From CAVSUB01 sp963816725 (GTDB lineage: Bacteria > Acidobacteriota > Vicinamibacteria > Vicinamibacterales > 2-12-FULL-66-21): DNA of 64,000 nucleotides. The notes beneath the pieces were generated by a model that ran no database searches, was not told the origin of the DNA, and saw only the letters and a list, made by a program, of their open reading frames with translations. Below are positions 1-12,421 of the stretch, in pieces (position 1 is the stretch's first letter; each line of letters begins with the position of its first letter). The position numbers and the translations under genes were made by a program. The stretch is taken from contig CAWFMC010000005.1 of NCBI GenBank assembly GCA_963816725.1, positions 352,221-416,220 of the forward strand. The letters run 5' to 3'.

Positions 1-1661
1 GCCTCACGACCGGCCTGCGGGCGGCCGACCCGGACCTCTCGCCCGACGGCGGGCGGGTAGCATTCACGATCCAGCGGAGCGACCACCGTGAGCTGGCCAT
101 CGCCGCGCTCACTCGGACGCCGCGTCCATCGCTGTCCACGCCGGCGGCGCTGGTGTCGACCCATGACACCGAATTCGCCGCGCCGCGGTGGTCGCCCGAC
201 GGCCGGTGGATTGCCGTCGAGCGGCATGTACGCGGTTCACTGTCAGCGATCGCGATCGTCGATGCCGCAACCGGCGCCCTGCGCGTGCTGGCCGCGTCGC
301 CGGACACACGCTGCGTGACCCCGGCCTGGTTACCCGGCGCACAGCGGCTGCTCTTCGCCGCGGCTCGCGGAGACTCACCCTTCACGCTGTTCGCGGTCAA
401 CGTGACGACGGGAGCCATCGAGCGTCTCGAAGGCCTCTCCGACGGACGCTCGCCCGACGTCTCGCCGGACGGCCGCACCCTCGCATACGTCGGCTACACC
501 ACCGATGGCCACGATCTGTTCACCCTGCCGCTCGCGGCGGCGACGTGGGCCCCGGCGTCATGGACGCCGGTGGACGAACCAGCCGCGCCAGACGCGCCGG
601 CCGTGGACGGAGCCGCGCCGTATCGGCCGTGGAACACGCTCGCGCCCCGCTTCTGGACGCCAACGCTCGGTACTGACAGCGGTGAAGCATTCGGCGGCGC
701 CGCGGTCGCGGGCAGCGACGCGCTCGGCCGCCATACGTACGGCGCTACCGTGTCGTGGTCGTCGCGCGCGCGTCCGGACTGGCAGGTGGCCTACACCTAC
801 GATCGCTGGTGGCCGATCCTGTTCGCCTCGATCGCCGATGATACGGATCCGTTCCGCAGCGGCGAGGCGCGTTCGACGGAGCTGAATGGCGGGGTCCTGC
901 TGCCGATGCGCCGCGTCCGCCGCGTGCAGAGCCTGTTCGGTTCGGTGCATGCGTCCACCGACACCGTCCGTTGCGACGCGTGCAATCAGCCGGTTGACGC
1001 GCGCACGGTGAGGCGCGCCTTGCGGGCCGGTTACACGCTCAACACCGCGCGCTCGTACGGCTACTCGATCAGCCGCGAGGACGGCTGGGCCCTGACGACC
1101 AGCTACGAGGCGATCCGCCGCGCGCTCGGCAGCGACGGGGACGCTGGATCGGCGATCGCCGACGTGCGACGCTATCAGGACGCCGGGGTCGCACATGGCG
1201 TGATCGCCGCGCGGATTTCCGGCGCGGCGTCGTGGGGCGACGAACGGGTCCGGCGCGAGTTCACCGATGGCGGCGACGGTCCCCAGCCGGGCACGATCGA
1301 CTTCGACGCGGACGCAATCGGACTGGTACGCGGGTTCGCGGACGATCGGCGCGGGGCCCACACCGTCGTGGCTAATCTGGAGTACCGCCTGCCGTTGTGG
1401 CGCGTTCAGCGCGGCCTCGGGACGTGGCCGGTGTTCGTGCGCAGCGTGCACGGCGCGGTGTTCGCCGATGCCGGACAGGCGTGGCGAAGCGAGTTCCGCA
1501 GCCGCGACGTGCGCCAGTCCTTCGGGATCGAGCTGTCGGCCGACACGGTGCTCGGCTACAGTCTGCCGGTGACGCTGACCGCGGGCGCCGCATGGCGCCA
1601 CGATGGAGTCGAGGATCGGCAGAGCGGGGCGATGTTCGCCCGCATCGGCCGGGCGTTTTGA
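1..1661 (+). CDS. TolB-like propeller fused to outer-membrane beta-barrel, 5' partial
   Basis: The reading frame is open from base 3, so the gene begins upstream of the window; the GTG at 153 is internal. The visible N-terminal part carries WD40-like/TolB propeller repeats (SPDG repeated, e.g. RWSPDGRWIAVE and DVSPDGRTLAYVG). From about 190 codons into the visible part, alternating aromatic/polar strands begin and continue to the end. The last residues (FARIGRAF) finish on the C-terminal phenylalanine typical of barrels inserted by the BAM machinery, and the stretch before them resembles the Omp85/D15 surface-antigen barrel. I infer a secreted propeller anchored by an outer-membrane barrel. 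The substrate is unknown. It ends 29 bp before agmatinase. Confidence 0.75.
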   Translation, partial: LTTGLRAADPDLSPDGGRVAFTIQRSDHRELAIAALTRTPRPSLSTPAALVSTHDTEFAAPRWSPDGRWIAVERHVRGSLSAIAIVDAATGALRVLAASPDTRCVTPAWLPGAQRLLFAAARGDSPFTLFAVNVTTGAIERLEGLSDGRSPDVSPDGRTLAYVGYTTDGHDLFTLPLAAATWAPASWTPVDEPAAPDAPAVDGAAPYRPWNTLAPRFWTPTLGTDSGEAFGGAAVAGSDALGRHTYGATVSWSSRARPDWQVAYTYDRWWPILFASIADDTDPFRSGEARSTELNGGVLLPMRRVRRVQSLFGSVHASTDTVRCDACNQPVDARTVRRALRAGYTLNTARSYGYSISREDGWALTTSYEAIRRALGSDGDAGSAIADVRRYQDAGVAHGVIAARISGAASWGDERVRREFTDGGDGPQPGTIDFDADAIGLVRGFADDRRGAHTVVANLEYRLPLWRVQRGLGTWPVFVRSVHGAVFADAGQAWRSEFRSRDVRQSFGIELSADTVLGYSLPVTLTAGAAWRHDGVEDRQSGAMFARIGRAF

Positions 1662-1690
1662 GTGCTGACCGCGTGAGGCAAGACGACGAG

Positions 1691-2596
1691 ATGACGACCA
1701 AGCCTTTTCCGTTCGAATACGACTACGGTGCGCCCCTGGCCTTCGGCGGCGCGATGCCCGTCACCCGCTCCTTCGCCGATGCCAAGGCGGTGATCTTCCC
1801 GGTGCCGCTCGATCGCACCACCTCCTACGTCGCCGGCACCCGCAACGGCCCGCACGAGATTCTCCAGGCATCCTCGCACATGGAACTCTGGGACGAGGAA
1901 CTCGGCGTGGACATCCACTCGGTCGGCCTGTTCACGCTGCCCGAGATGGAGTTTCCGTTCGGCGAGCTGGCGCCGGTCATGGAGGAGATTCAGCGGCTGG
2001 CCGGCGAGATCCTCGCGCACGACAAGTTCCTCGTGACGCTTGGCGGCGAGCACTCGATCACCCCGCCGCTCGTCGCCGCGGCTTCGGCCAGGTATCCGGG
2101 ACTGTCGGTGCTGCAGATCGACGCGCACGCCGATCTGCGCGACACCTACATGGGCACGCCCCATAATCACGCCTGCGCGATGCGCCGGAGCCTGGATTAC
2201 GCCCGGCTGACGCAGGTCGGCATCCGCAGCATGTCTACGGACGAAGCGGACGCCGCGGGGTCCCTGAATACGACCATCTTCTACGACGTCGCCATGCGCA
2301 AGGATCCGAACTGGATCGAGCGCGTGGTGGACAGCCTGGCCGAGACGGTCTACCTGACGATCGACGTCGATGGCCTGGATCCGGCGATCATGCCGGCGAC
2401 CGGCACGCCGGAGCCGGGAGGGCTGTCCTGGTACGAGATCCTCGCGCTCCTCCGCGCCACCATGGCGCGCCGCACCATCGTCGCCTGCGATGTCGTCGAG
2501 CTGAGTCCGATCCCTGGCCTGGTGGCCCCGAACTTCCTCTGCGCCAAGCTGGTTTACAAAATCCTGGGCTACCGGTTCGCGACCGGCAAGAGCTGA
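1691..2596 (+). CDS. speB: Agmatinase / ureohydrolase family
   Basis: A 301-residue arginase/agmatinase-family enzyme, expected to hydrolyse agmatine to putrescine and urea with two Mn ions. The metal ligands are in place: GGEHS with H121, DAHAD with D144, H146 and D148, and TIDVDGLDP with D225 and D227. The GTPEPGG loop that follows is usual for the family. The family's GGDHS is GGEHS here, a common bacterial variant. The frame is open further upstream, but ATG 1691 lies 29 bp after the barrel gene and gives a full-length family N-terminus. Agmatinase is the best guess; a guanidino-acid hydrolase of the same family cannot be excluded from sequence alone. Confidence 0.85.
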   Translation: MTTKPFPFEYDYGAPLAFGGAMPVTRSFADAKAVIFPVPLDRTTSYVAGTRNGPHEILQASSHMELWDEELGVDIHSVGLFTLPEMEFPFGELAPVMEEIQRLAGEILAHDKFLVTLGGEHSITPPLVAAASARYPGLSVLQIDAHADLRDTYMGTPHNHACAMRRSLDYARLTQVGIRSMSTDEADAAGSLNTTIFYDVAMRKDPNWIERVVDSLAETVYLTIDVDGLDPAIMPATGTPEPGGLSWYEILALLRATMARRTIVACDVVELSPIPGLVAPNFLCAKLVYKILGYRFATGKS

Positions 2597-2628
2597 TCAG
2601 GCAGGCGGAGTCGCGCCTGTATACGCGG

Positions 2629-2634
2629 TATACT
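2629..2634 (+). promoter_or_regulatory. Putative -10 element for leaderless transcript
   Basis: TATACT lies exactly 7 nt before the GTG start at 2642 and there is no Shine-Dalgarno sequence between them. A transcript from this -10 would start at or next to the GTG. No convincing -35 is visible. Confidence 0.45.
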
Positions 2635-2641
2635 CCCGGCC

Positions 2642-5551
<2,910 letters not shown>

Positions 5552-5608
5552 ATAGAAGTGTCGAAGGGCACCCGGGGGCGCCCCTGCCCGGCCCGCGCAC
5601 AACGGCCA

Positions 5609-5681
5609 AGGGCAAAACATGGATACGTAATATGCAGCAAAAATTGCGACTGCATACCGGCTATCCAAGCGGGGTGACCGC
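5609..5681 (+). other. Candidate structured 5' leader of the PilZ gene
   Basis: The 268 bp between 5551 and 5820 is visibly less GC-rich than its surroundings and contains no gene. It holds AGGGCAAAAC (5609-5618), then a hairpin with arms ATGCA/TGCAT (5632-5636 and 5651-5655) continued by GCAA/TTGC around an AAA loop, then GCGGGGTGACCGC (5669-5681), which can also fold on itself. The first and last elements faintly recall the conserved ends of c-di-GMP-I riboswitches, but the central GACGCAAAGCC element is not intact. A structured leader is plausible; the riboswitch identity is only a guess. Confidence 0.25.
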
Positions 5682-5819
5682 CAGCACGTCAATACAGCGT
5701 GGTAACTACTACTAGAACAGCAGTTTAGTTCGTGAAAACGGCATTCATGGGTCGACTGTTCTCGCGGGCCCGCCGCTTGATACATAGAGCCACCGAACCA
5801 CGTCGGAGGACCCAGACAC

Positions 5820-6239
5820 ATGGAACAAAGACTTCGCCTCGTCCAGGGTGGTCAGCCCCGCACTGATAAGCGCCTCGCCGAGCGCCGGCGCATCGCGGTG
5901 CCCGGACAGATCGTATGGAAGGACGCCAAGGGCACGACCCGCATGGCGGCCGTCGTGACGCGGGACGTCAGCGAGCACGGCGTCAGTGTGGACTGCTTGG
6001 GCGGCATGCCGATTCCGCTGTTCCGCCTCGTTTACTTCCAGGTGGACCGAGAGGCCCGCAACCGGCTGGACCTCCCCGCGGCGCTGCGCAAGTCGAGCGT
6101 CCTGTCGGCGGTGTTCCGCGTCGGTCCCTGCCGTCAGGCCACCGGGGCGCCGAGCGAGTATGCGCTGCGCATGCTGGTCGAGCCCGAGCGCGTGTCTGCT
6201 GCGGGGCCAACCGTTACCGAAGCGACCCGCACCGCCTGA
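5820..6239 (+). CDS. PilZ-domain-like protein
   Basis: A 139-residue soluble protein. Residues about 20-105 look like a PilZ domain: an arginine-rich start (ERRRIAVPG, residues 21-29) stands for the RxxxR c-di-GMP-binding motif, and RDVSEHGVSV (48-57) stands for the D/NxSxxG motif. It would act as a cyclic-di-GMP effector in the cytoplasm; binding is inferred from family knowledge. GGAGGA at 5805-5810, 9 nt before the ATG, fixes the start. It stands alone with long non-coding DNA on both sides, so its partner cannot be read from context. Confidence 0.65.
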   Translation: MEQRLRLVQGGQPRTDKRLAERRRIAVPGQIVWKDAKGTTRMAAVVTRDVSEHGVSVDCLGGMPIPLFRLVYFQVDREARNRLDLPAALRKSSVLSAVFRVGPCRQATGAPSEYALRMLVEPERVSAAGPTVTEATRTA

Positions 6240-6573
6240 TCACCCGCGCTCACACAGGGCGTCGGGCGGCGGCCGCCGGGAAGTCCGCCGGCGCCGCGCG
6301 GTGCTGGGGGGCTCTCCTTGGGTGGGCGGCGTTCACGCGACCTGTCGCGTGCGGCTCGACGTGCGATCCGCTTACATGACGCGGCGATCGCCGGCGTCGA
6401 ACGACCGCGCCCCGCTCATCCCTCTCACGCCGCCGTCCATCCCGGCCCCTCCTCCACCCGCGGCGCCTCGATTCCCCCAGCGAGCGAGTGCGATACGCTG
6501 AGACGCACGCCAGCGCTTCGCCTACCATCCGGGTGACGAGCCGCCGGCGCTCCCCACTTTTCGAGGTCCGACC
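6240..6573 (+). other. Intergenic region, no gene seen
   Basis: About 330 bp of GC-rich DNA between the PilZ gene and the TldD homologue. I see only short hairpin-capable stretches and a weak TACGCT about 75 nt before the TldD start. No RNA gene, repeat or convincing small ORF is supported. Confidence 0.5.
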
Positions 6574-8124
<1,551 letters not shown>

Positions 8125-8151
8125 GGCTCGCGTCACAGCCGAGAGGACTCC

Positions 8152-9495
8152 ATGATCTGGACACGCGAACAGGCCAAGGCACTGACCGACCGGGCGCTCG
8201 GCTTCAGCAAGGCCGAATCGACCACCGTCACGCTGACTGGCGGCGATCGCGCCAACGTTCGATTCGCCCGGAACAGCGCCAGCACCTCCGGCGCCAGCTC
8301 CGGCTATAGCCTGGCCATCGCGGCCGGTTTCGGGAAGCGGTCGGGCACCGTCACCACCGCGGAGTTCGACGACGCGTCGCTCCAGCGGGCGATGCGGAGC
8401 GCCGAGGAGATTGCCCAGCTTTCACCGGAGAACCCCGAGGCGATGCCGCCTCTTCCGCCCCAGACGTACCCCACGGTCAAGGCCTTCTTCGACGATGCCG
8501 CGAATGCGACGCCGGAGTGGCGGGCATCGGCAGTGGCGACAGCGATCGACGCGAGCAAGAAGAAGGACGTCGTGTCCGCGGGCTTCGTCGAGACGCAGGC
8601 GGCCGTCCAGGCGATCGCGAACTCGAAGGGTCTGTTTGCCTACGACCGCTTCACCGCGGCTGACTTCAACCTGACCGCCCGCACCCCTGACGGCACCGGC
8701 TCAGGATGGGCCTCGAAATCCTTCAACGAGCTGCGCCAGCTGGAGCCGGCTGCGCTCGCCGCGGCGGCCATCGAGACGGCCGCGCTCTCCAAGAGTCCGG
8801 TCGGCATAGAGCCGGGCAAGTACACGGTCGTGCTCGAACCGGCGGCGGTCGCCGACCTGCTGGCGAACATGATCTTCGCTGCGAACGCCCGCGAGTCGGA
8901 CGAAGGCCGCAGCTTTTACTCGAAGCCGGGTGGCGGCAATCGGATCGGCGAAGCGGTGTTCGGGGACAAGGTCACCATCATCTCGGATCCCAACCATCCG
9001 CTCGCGCCGACCGTCGCGTCCGACGGCGAAGGCCTGCCGCTGTCACGCCACACCTGGGTCGAGCGCGGCGTGTTGAAGGACCTGCTCTACTCGCGCTACT
9101 GGGCGGAGAAGCAGGGGAAAGCGCCGACCGCCGGCCCGGCCAACCTGATCATGGAAGGCGGCCGCGCCTCGCGCGACGAGCTGATCGGCGGGGTCGAGCG
9201 CGGCGTGCTGGTCACGCGCTTCTGGTACATCCGTACGCTCGATCCCCAGACCATCATGGTCACCGGGCTGACCCGCGACGGCTTGTTCCTGATCGAGAAG
9301 GGCAAGGTGACGCGCGCGGTGAAGAACATGCGCTGGAACGAGAGCCCGATCGTCGCCTTCAACAACATCGAGGCGATGACCGCGGCGGAGCGGGTCGTGA
9401 GCGGTGAGGGGATCGGCGGCGCGGGCCTGTCGCTGGTCTGCCCGGCGGCCCGCATCCGCGAGTTCACGTTTTCGAGCGCGTCCGACGCGGTGTGA
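8152..9495 (+). CDS. TldE/PmbA-type partner protein
   Basis: A 447-residue TldD/PmbA-family protein without the HExxxH motif, hence the non-catalytic TldE/PmbA-like subunit. It conserves the family core (PGKYTVVLEPAAVADLL, DPNHPLAPTVASDGEG, ERGVLKDLLYSRYWA). No signal peptide is apparent, unlike its upstream partner, which is odd if they form one complex; the Tat system can carry a signal-less partner along, but that is inference. The start ATG 8152 follows a GAGAGGA ribosome-binding site and lies 27 bp after the TldD gene, so the two form an operon. Confidence 0.88.
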   Translation: MIWTREQAKALTDRALGFSKAESTTVTLTGGDRANVRFARNSASTSGASSGYSLAIAAGFGKRSGTVTTAEFDDASLQRAMRSAEEIAQLSPENPEAMPPLPPQTYPTVKAFFDDAANATPEWRASAVATAIDASKKKDVVSAGFVETQAAVQAIANSKGLFAYDRFTAADFNLTARTPDGTGSGWASKSFNELRQLEPAALAAAAIETAALSKSPVGIEPGKYTVVLEPAAVADLLANMIFAANARESDEGRSFYSKPGGGNRIGEAVFGDKVTIISDPNHPLAPTVASDGEGLPLSRHTWVERGVLKDLLYSRYWAEKQGKAPTAGPANLIMEGGRASRDELIGGVERGVLVTRFWYIRTLDPQTIMVTGLTRDGLFLIEKGKVTRAVKNMRWNESPIVAFNNIEAMTAAERVVSGEGIGGAGLSLVCPAARIREFTFSSASDAV

Positions 9496-9510
9496 GCCGC
9501 GCCGGCTATC

Positions 9511-10251
9511 TCAGGACTTGCGCGCCGTCTCGAGCTCGCGCTTCGCGTCCGCCGCGTAGATCGAGGTCGGGAACTCCTGCACGACACGGTCGAAGGTCCG
9601 TGCCGCTTCGGCCTTGCGGCCGGCCAGCACATAGGCTCGTCCGAGCTGCATCAGCACGCTGTCGACCGGGATCTGTGACGCGGTGTCGCGGCTCATCTCG
9701 GTGTAGATGGTGATCGCCGGGTCGTACTTGCCCTGCGCGACCTGTGTGTCCGCCAGCCCCAGTTTGGCCGTACGCGCGTAGATGCTGCTGCCGGCCCGAT
9801 TGATGACGTCCTGATACGCCTTCTCCGCTTCCGGATACTGCCCGAGCGCGGCGAGGATGCCGGCGAGATGGAACTTGGCGACCAGACCCGGGGTCGAGTT
9901 CGGATACCGTTCGGCGGCCTCGCGGAATTTCGGCAGTGCAGCCTGCAGCTTCTCCTGCTCGGTGGTGAACGTCCCGGCCTGCGGCAGCGGAGCCGGGCTG
10001 CCCGGGGCGGGCGCGGCGAGGGGCACGACCGGCGCGTCGTACACGGCAATAGCCGACGCCAGCATCTCGTTCGCCTTGACGTCCTTGGTGGCGCGCCAGT
10101 AGAGGAACCCTCCGATCGCGACCACGGCGATCGCGATAGCAATCAGCGCTGTCGTCAGCGTCTTCTTGCGCGCGTCGAGCAGCTCGCGAGCCTGGGCGAT
10201 GGTGTGCGCGAACTCGTTCTCTTTCAGCTTGTGCCGTTCGATGCTCTTCAT
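9511..10251 (-). CDS. Membrane-anchored TPR protein (YfgM/BamD-like)
   Basis: A 246-residue protein with a cytoplasmic N-terminus (residues 1-30), one transmembrane helix (about 31-50, LIAIAIAVVAIGGFLYW within it) and a periplasmic domain with TPR repeats. The repeats read as paired helices such as FHLAGILAALGQYPEAEKAYQDV and LGRAYVLAGRKAEAARTFDRV, each spanning about 34 residues. The layout matches the tetratricopeptide family that includes YfgM, which works beside the Sec translocon and periplasmic chaperones. The frame is open 13 codons upstream, but ATG 10251 has GAGGATC in front and is preferred. The gene lies downstream of tRNA-Arg and converges on the TldE gene with 15 bp between stops. 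Confidence 0.7.
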   Translation of the reverse strand: MKSIERHKLKENEFAHTIAQARELLDARKKTLTTALIAIAIAVVAIGGFLYWRATKDVKANEMLASAIAVYDAPVVPLAAPAPGSPAPLPQAGTFTTEQEKLQAALPKFREAAERYPNSTPGLVAKFHLAGILAALGQYPEAEKAYQDVINRAGSSIYARTAKLGLADTQVAQGKYDPAITIYTEMSRDTASQIPVDSVLMQLGRAYVLAGRKAEAARTFDRVVQEFPTSIYAADAKRELETARKS

Positions 10252-10393
10252 GATCCTCGTCGTGCGCGTGTGATCGGCCTGTGCCGGCACGGCGGCGGCT
10301 GCCCTCGGTCCCGCGGGCCTGCCGGCCGGAGTTGCCCGTCCGTACTTGGCTCCCCAGTCGACACTCGCCTCTGTTCACGTGGTGAGCGAAGTC

Positions 10394-10470
10394 TGGTGCG
10401 CCCGGCAGGTCTCGAACCTGCGACCCCCGGTTTAGGAAACCGATGCTCTATCCTGCTGAGCTACGGGCGC
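10394..10470 (-). tRNA. tRNA-Arg (anticodon CCT)
   Basis: A complete cloverleaf on the minus strand. The acceptor arms GCGCCCG and CGGGCGC pair fully. The anticodon stem TCGGT/ACCGG holds loop TTCCTAA, giving anticodon CCT for AGG codons. The T-arm carries GGTTCGAGACC. Discriminator A and the CCA end are encoded. The first 10 nt of the tRNA overlap the 3' end of apt, whose TAG stop is tRNA positions 8-10. Confidence 0.95.
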
Positions 10471-11051
10471 GGGGAAAAACACAGCATTATATCAGCCGCG
10501 GACGCGTAAGCGAGGTCTCGAGGCCCCGACGGGGTCAGTACCTCGAGCACGGTGGTGACGGTCTGGCCGGCCAGCTTGGCCCGCCCGCCCAGCTCGACGA
10601 GCTCGATGAGCACCGAGACGCCTACCACCGAGCCCCCACCCTGTTGGACGAGATCCACCGTCGCCTTGGCCGTGCCGCCGGTCGCCAGCAGGTCGTCGAC
10701 GATCAGCACCCGCTGCCCCGCCGCGATCGCGTCGTCGTGCATCTCGAGGCTGTCGGTGCCGTATTCCAGCTCGTAGGTGGCGCGGATGGTCCTGCCCGGG
10801 AGCTTCCCGACCTTACGCACCGGGACGAAGCCGGCGCCCAGGCGATCGGCGACCGCCGCCCCGAGGATGAACCCGCGGCTCTCGACGCCGACGACGAGAT
10901 CGATGCCTTTGCCGACGTGCGGTGTCGCCAGCGCGTCGATCGCCAGCCTGAAGCCCTCGGCGTCGCGCAGCAGCGTCGTCACGTCGTAGAACAGGATCCC
11001 CGCCTTGGGGAAGTCGGGCACGTGGCGAATCTTCGTTTTCAGTGCGTCCAT
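10461..11051 (-). CDS. apt: Adenine phosphoribosyltransferase
   Basis: A 196-residue type I phosphoribosyltransferase converting adenine and PRPP to AMP in purine salvage. The PRPP loop VLIVDDLLATGGTA is intact, and the N-terminal region (IRHVPDFPKAGILFYDVTTLL) and VESRGFILGAAVA are typical of Apt. The last codons (FSPRP then TAG) read into the tRNA-Arg gene: the stop lies inside the mature tRNA. The protein is about 20 residues longer than many Apts because it lacks an earlier stop. A single transcript could carry acyP, apt and the tRNA. Confidence 0.93.
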   Translation of the reverse strand: MDALKTKIRHVPDFPKAGILFYDVTTLLRDAEGFRLAIDALATPHVGKGIDLVVGVESRGFILGAAVADRLGAGFVPVRKVGKLPGRTIRATYELEYGTDSLEMHDDAIAAGQRVLIVDDLLATGGTAKATVDLVQQGGGSVVGVSVLIELVELGGRAKLAGQTVTTVLEVLTPSGPRDLAYASAADIMLCFSPRP

Positions 11052-11092
11052 CGATCCTCGGGAATGAGTGCCGGCGTGAGCCGGCGATGTGG

Positions 11093-11365
11093 TCAGCGTA
11101 CCGCGAATCCGGTCGCGCGTCCGGTCGGCGGGACCGATTCGACGGCGACGTGATCGATGCGGGCGCCGCCCGGCCCGCGCCGCAGCTTGGCCTCGGCGCG
11201 ATCGACCGACTCGGCGTCGCCTTCGAACAGCACTTCGACCTGGCCGTCAGGCAGGTTCTGCACCCAGCCGTGCAGGCCTTCGACCGCCGCTTGTGCCTCG
11301 GTGAAGGCCCGAAAGCCGACGCCCTGGACCCGCCCGCTAATCAGATACCGCCGCGCGATGCGCAT
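11093..11365 (-). CDS. acyP: Acylphosphatase
   Basis: A 90-residue cytosolic acylphosphatase, which hydrolyses the carboxyl-phosphate bond of acyl phosphates. The signature GRVQGVGFR (residues 11-19) holds catalytic R19, and GWVQNLPDG holds catalytic N37, so the active site is complete. Size and fold match the family. It lies 41 bp upstream of apt on the same strand and is probably co-transcribed. No role in purine metabolism is known for it. Confidence 0.93.
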   Translation of the reverse strand: MRIARRYLISGRVQGVGFRAFTEAQAAVEGLHGWVQNLPDGQVEVLFEGDAESVDRAEAKLRRGPGGARIDHVAVESVPPTGRATGFAVR

Positions 11366-11422
11366 GGAAGCGGAGATTATGTCACGGGGCTGCGAGTTCA
11401 GGGTCTGGGCGTATTCGGACGT

Positions 11423-11450
11423 CTACAGGCTACAGGCTACAGGCTACAGG
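11423..11450 (+). repeat. Perfect heptamer tandem repeat (CTACAGG x4)
   Basis: Four exact head-to-tail copies of CTACAGG in the divergent gap between acyP and the uricase-family gene. It resembles the heptameric short tandem repeats known from cyanobacteria. It is of the same length class as, but different in sequence from, the GATGGCA arrays at 33.5 and 37.3 kb. Confidence 0.9.
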
Positions 11451-11471
11451 CGGTTCTGCCTGGTTGGCGCG

Positions 11472-11543
11472 GAACCTGTCGAACCCGTAGAACCTTGGAA
11501 CCAGCACCCTCCGAACCTGCGAACCCGTCGAACCTTTAGAACC
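11472..11543 (+). repeat. Degenerate 9-mer repeat with GAACC core
   Basis: GAACC occurs at 11472, 11481, 11490, 11498, 11513, 11521, 11530 and 11539, mostly spaced 8-9 nt, giving a loose GAACCNGTN array. It follows the heptamer array directly and ends about 20 nt before the presumed -10 element of the next gene. Confidence 0.8.
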
Positions 11544-11562
11544 GACTCCGACTGAGAACACA

Positions 11563-11568
11563 GATAAT
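11563..11568 (+). promoter_or_regulatory. Putative -10 element for leaderless transcript
   Basis: GATAAT ends 6 nt before ATG 11575. There is no Shine-Dalgarno sequence (the intervening bases are cytosines), so a leaderless mRNA is the simplest reading. Confidence 0.4.
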
Positions 11569-11574
11569 CCCCCC

Positions 11575-12417
11575 ATGCCCCGCATCACCAGCAGTAACCA
11601 CGGCGAGTCCCGATTGCGGCTGCTGCGCGTGGTGCGCCGCGGTGATCGCCACGATCCGAAGGACCTGACGGTCTCGTGCCGGCTGGAGACCGCGGCAGCC
11701 GCGTCGCTGGAGGAGCCGGCCGGCGCGATCGTGCCTGGGGAGGCGGTCAAGAATCTGGTGCACGCGACCGCGCGCGAGGCCGCGCACGGCGAAATCGAGC
11801 CGTTCGCGCTGGCGGTCTGCCAGCGTCTCCTCGACACCTTCAGGCAGGTGACGCGCGTGCGGCTCGAGGTGACGGAACAGGTCTGGTCGCGGCTGGAGAT
11901 CGGGGGTAAGGCGCAGGGGCAGGCCTTCGAGGCCGGCGGGGCGGAACGGCGAACGACCGCGGTGACCAGCAACGGGCGGCAGATCGCCGTTGTCTCGGGA
12001 ATCGACGACCTGCTGCTGCTGCGAACCGCGGGGCTGCGTGCCGCCTCGCCGCGGCAGCAGGACGATCCCACCGGGTTGCAGGACGGCGTGCAGCGCTTGC
12101 TGGCAGGGGCGCTCGGCGCCCGCTGGACCTACAGCAGCCCCGACGTCACCTTCGGTCCGTACCGCCAGGGCGTCCGGCACGTGATCGTCGAGACCTTCGC
12201 GGCGCATGCGCGCCACTCGGTGCGGCACACGCTGGCCGCGATCGCCGAGGTCGCCCTCGCCTCCTTCCCCGAGATTCTCGATATCACGCTGTCGATGCAC
12301 GAGCGGCCGTACCGGCCCGCTGATCTCTTCAGCGCTGGCGTCGAGAATCCCGACGATGTCTTTCTGGTGCTCGACGAGCCGCTCGGGATGGTGGAGATCA
12401 CCGTCGAGCGAAGCTGA
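11575..12417 (+). CDS. Uricase-family (T-fold) protein lacking known catalytic residues
   Basis: A 280-residue protein whose layout follows urate oxidase along its length. VKNLVHATA (residues 58-66) matches the IKNT helix start. GGAERRTTAV matches the strand before the second T-fold. LLLRTAGL and ALGARWTY match the mid-protein landmarks, and ETFAAHARHSVRHTLAAIAE matches TFAEDNSASVQATMYKMAE of the fungal enzyme. By hand alignment the active-site residues differ: Thr57 and Asp58 of the Aspergillus enzyme correspond to G55 and E56, Gln228 to Arg, Asn254 to Glu and His256 to Pro. So the fold is probably uricase but urate oxidation by the known mechanism is doubtful. It stands alone, convergent with the BNR gene (4 bp between stops). 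Confidence 0.65.
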   Translation: MPRITSSNHGESRLRLLRVVRRGDRHDPKDLTVSCRLETAAAASLEEPAGAIVPGEAVKNLVHATAREAAHGEIEPFALAVCQRLLDTFRQVTRVRLEVTEQVWSRLEIGGKAQGQAFEAGGAERRTTAVTSNGRQIAVVSGIDDLLLLRTAGLRAASPRQQDDPTGLQDGVQRLLAGALGARWTYSSPDVTFGPYRQGVRHVIVETFAAHARHSVRHTLAAIAEVALASFPEILDITLSMHERPYRPADLFSAGVENPDDVFLVLDEPLGMVEITVERS

Positions 12418-12421
12418 CCGC

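Noticed and set aside
5609..5681. Firm call of a c-di-GMP-I riboswitch
   Set aside because: Only the outer elements resemble the consensus; the GACGCAAAGCC core is not intact. Kept as a low-confidence structured leader.
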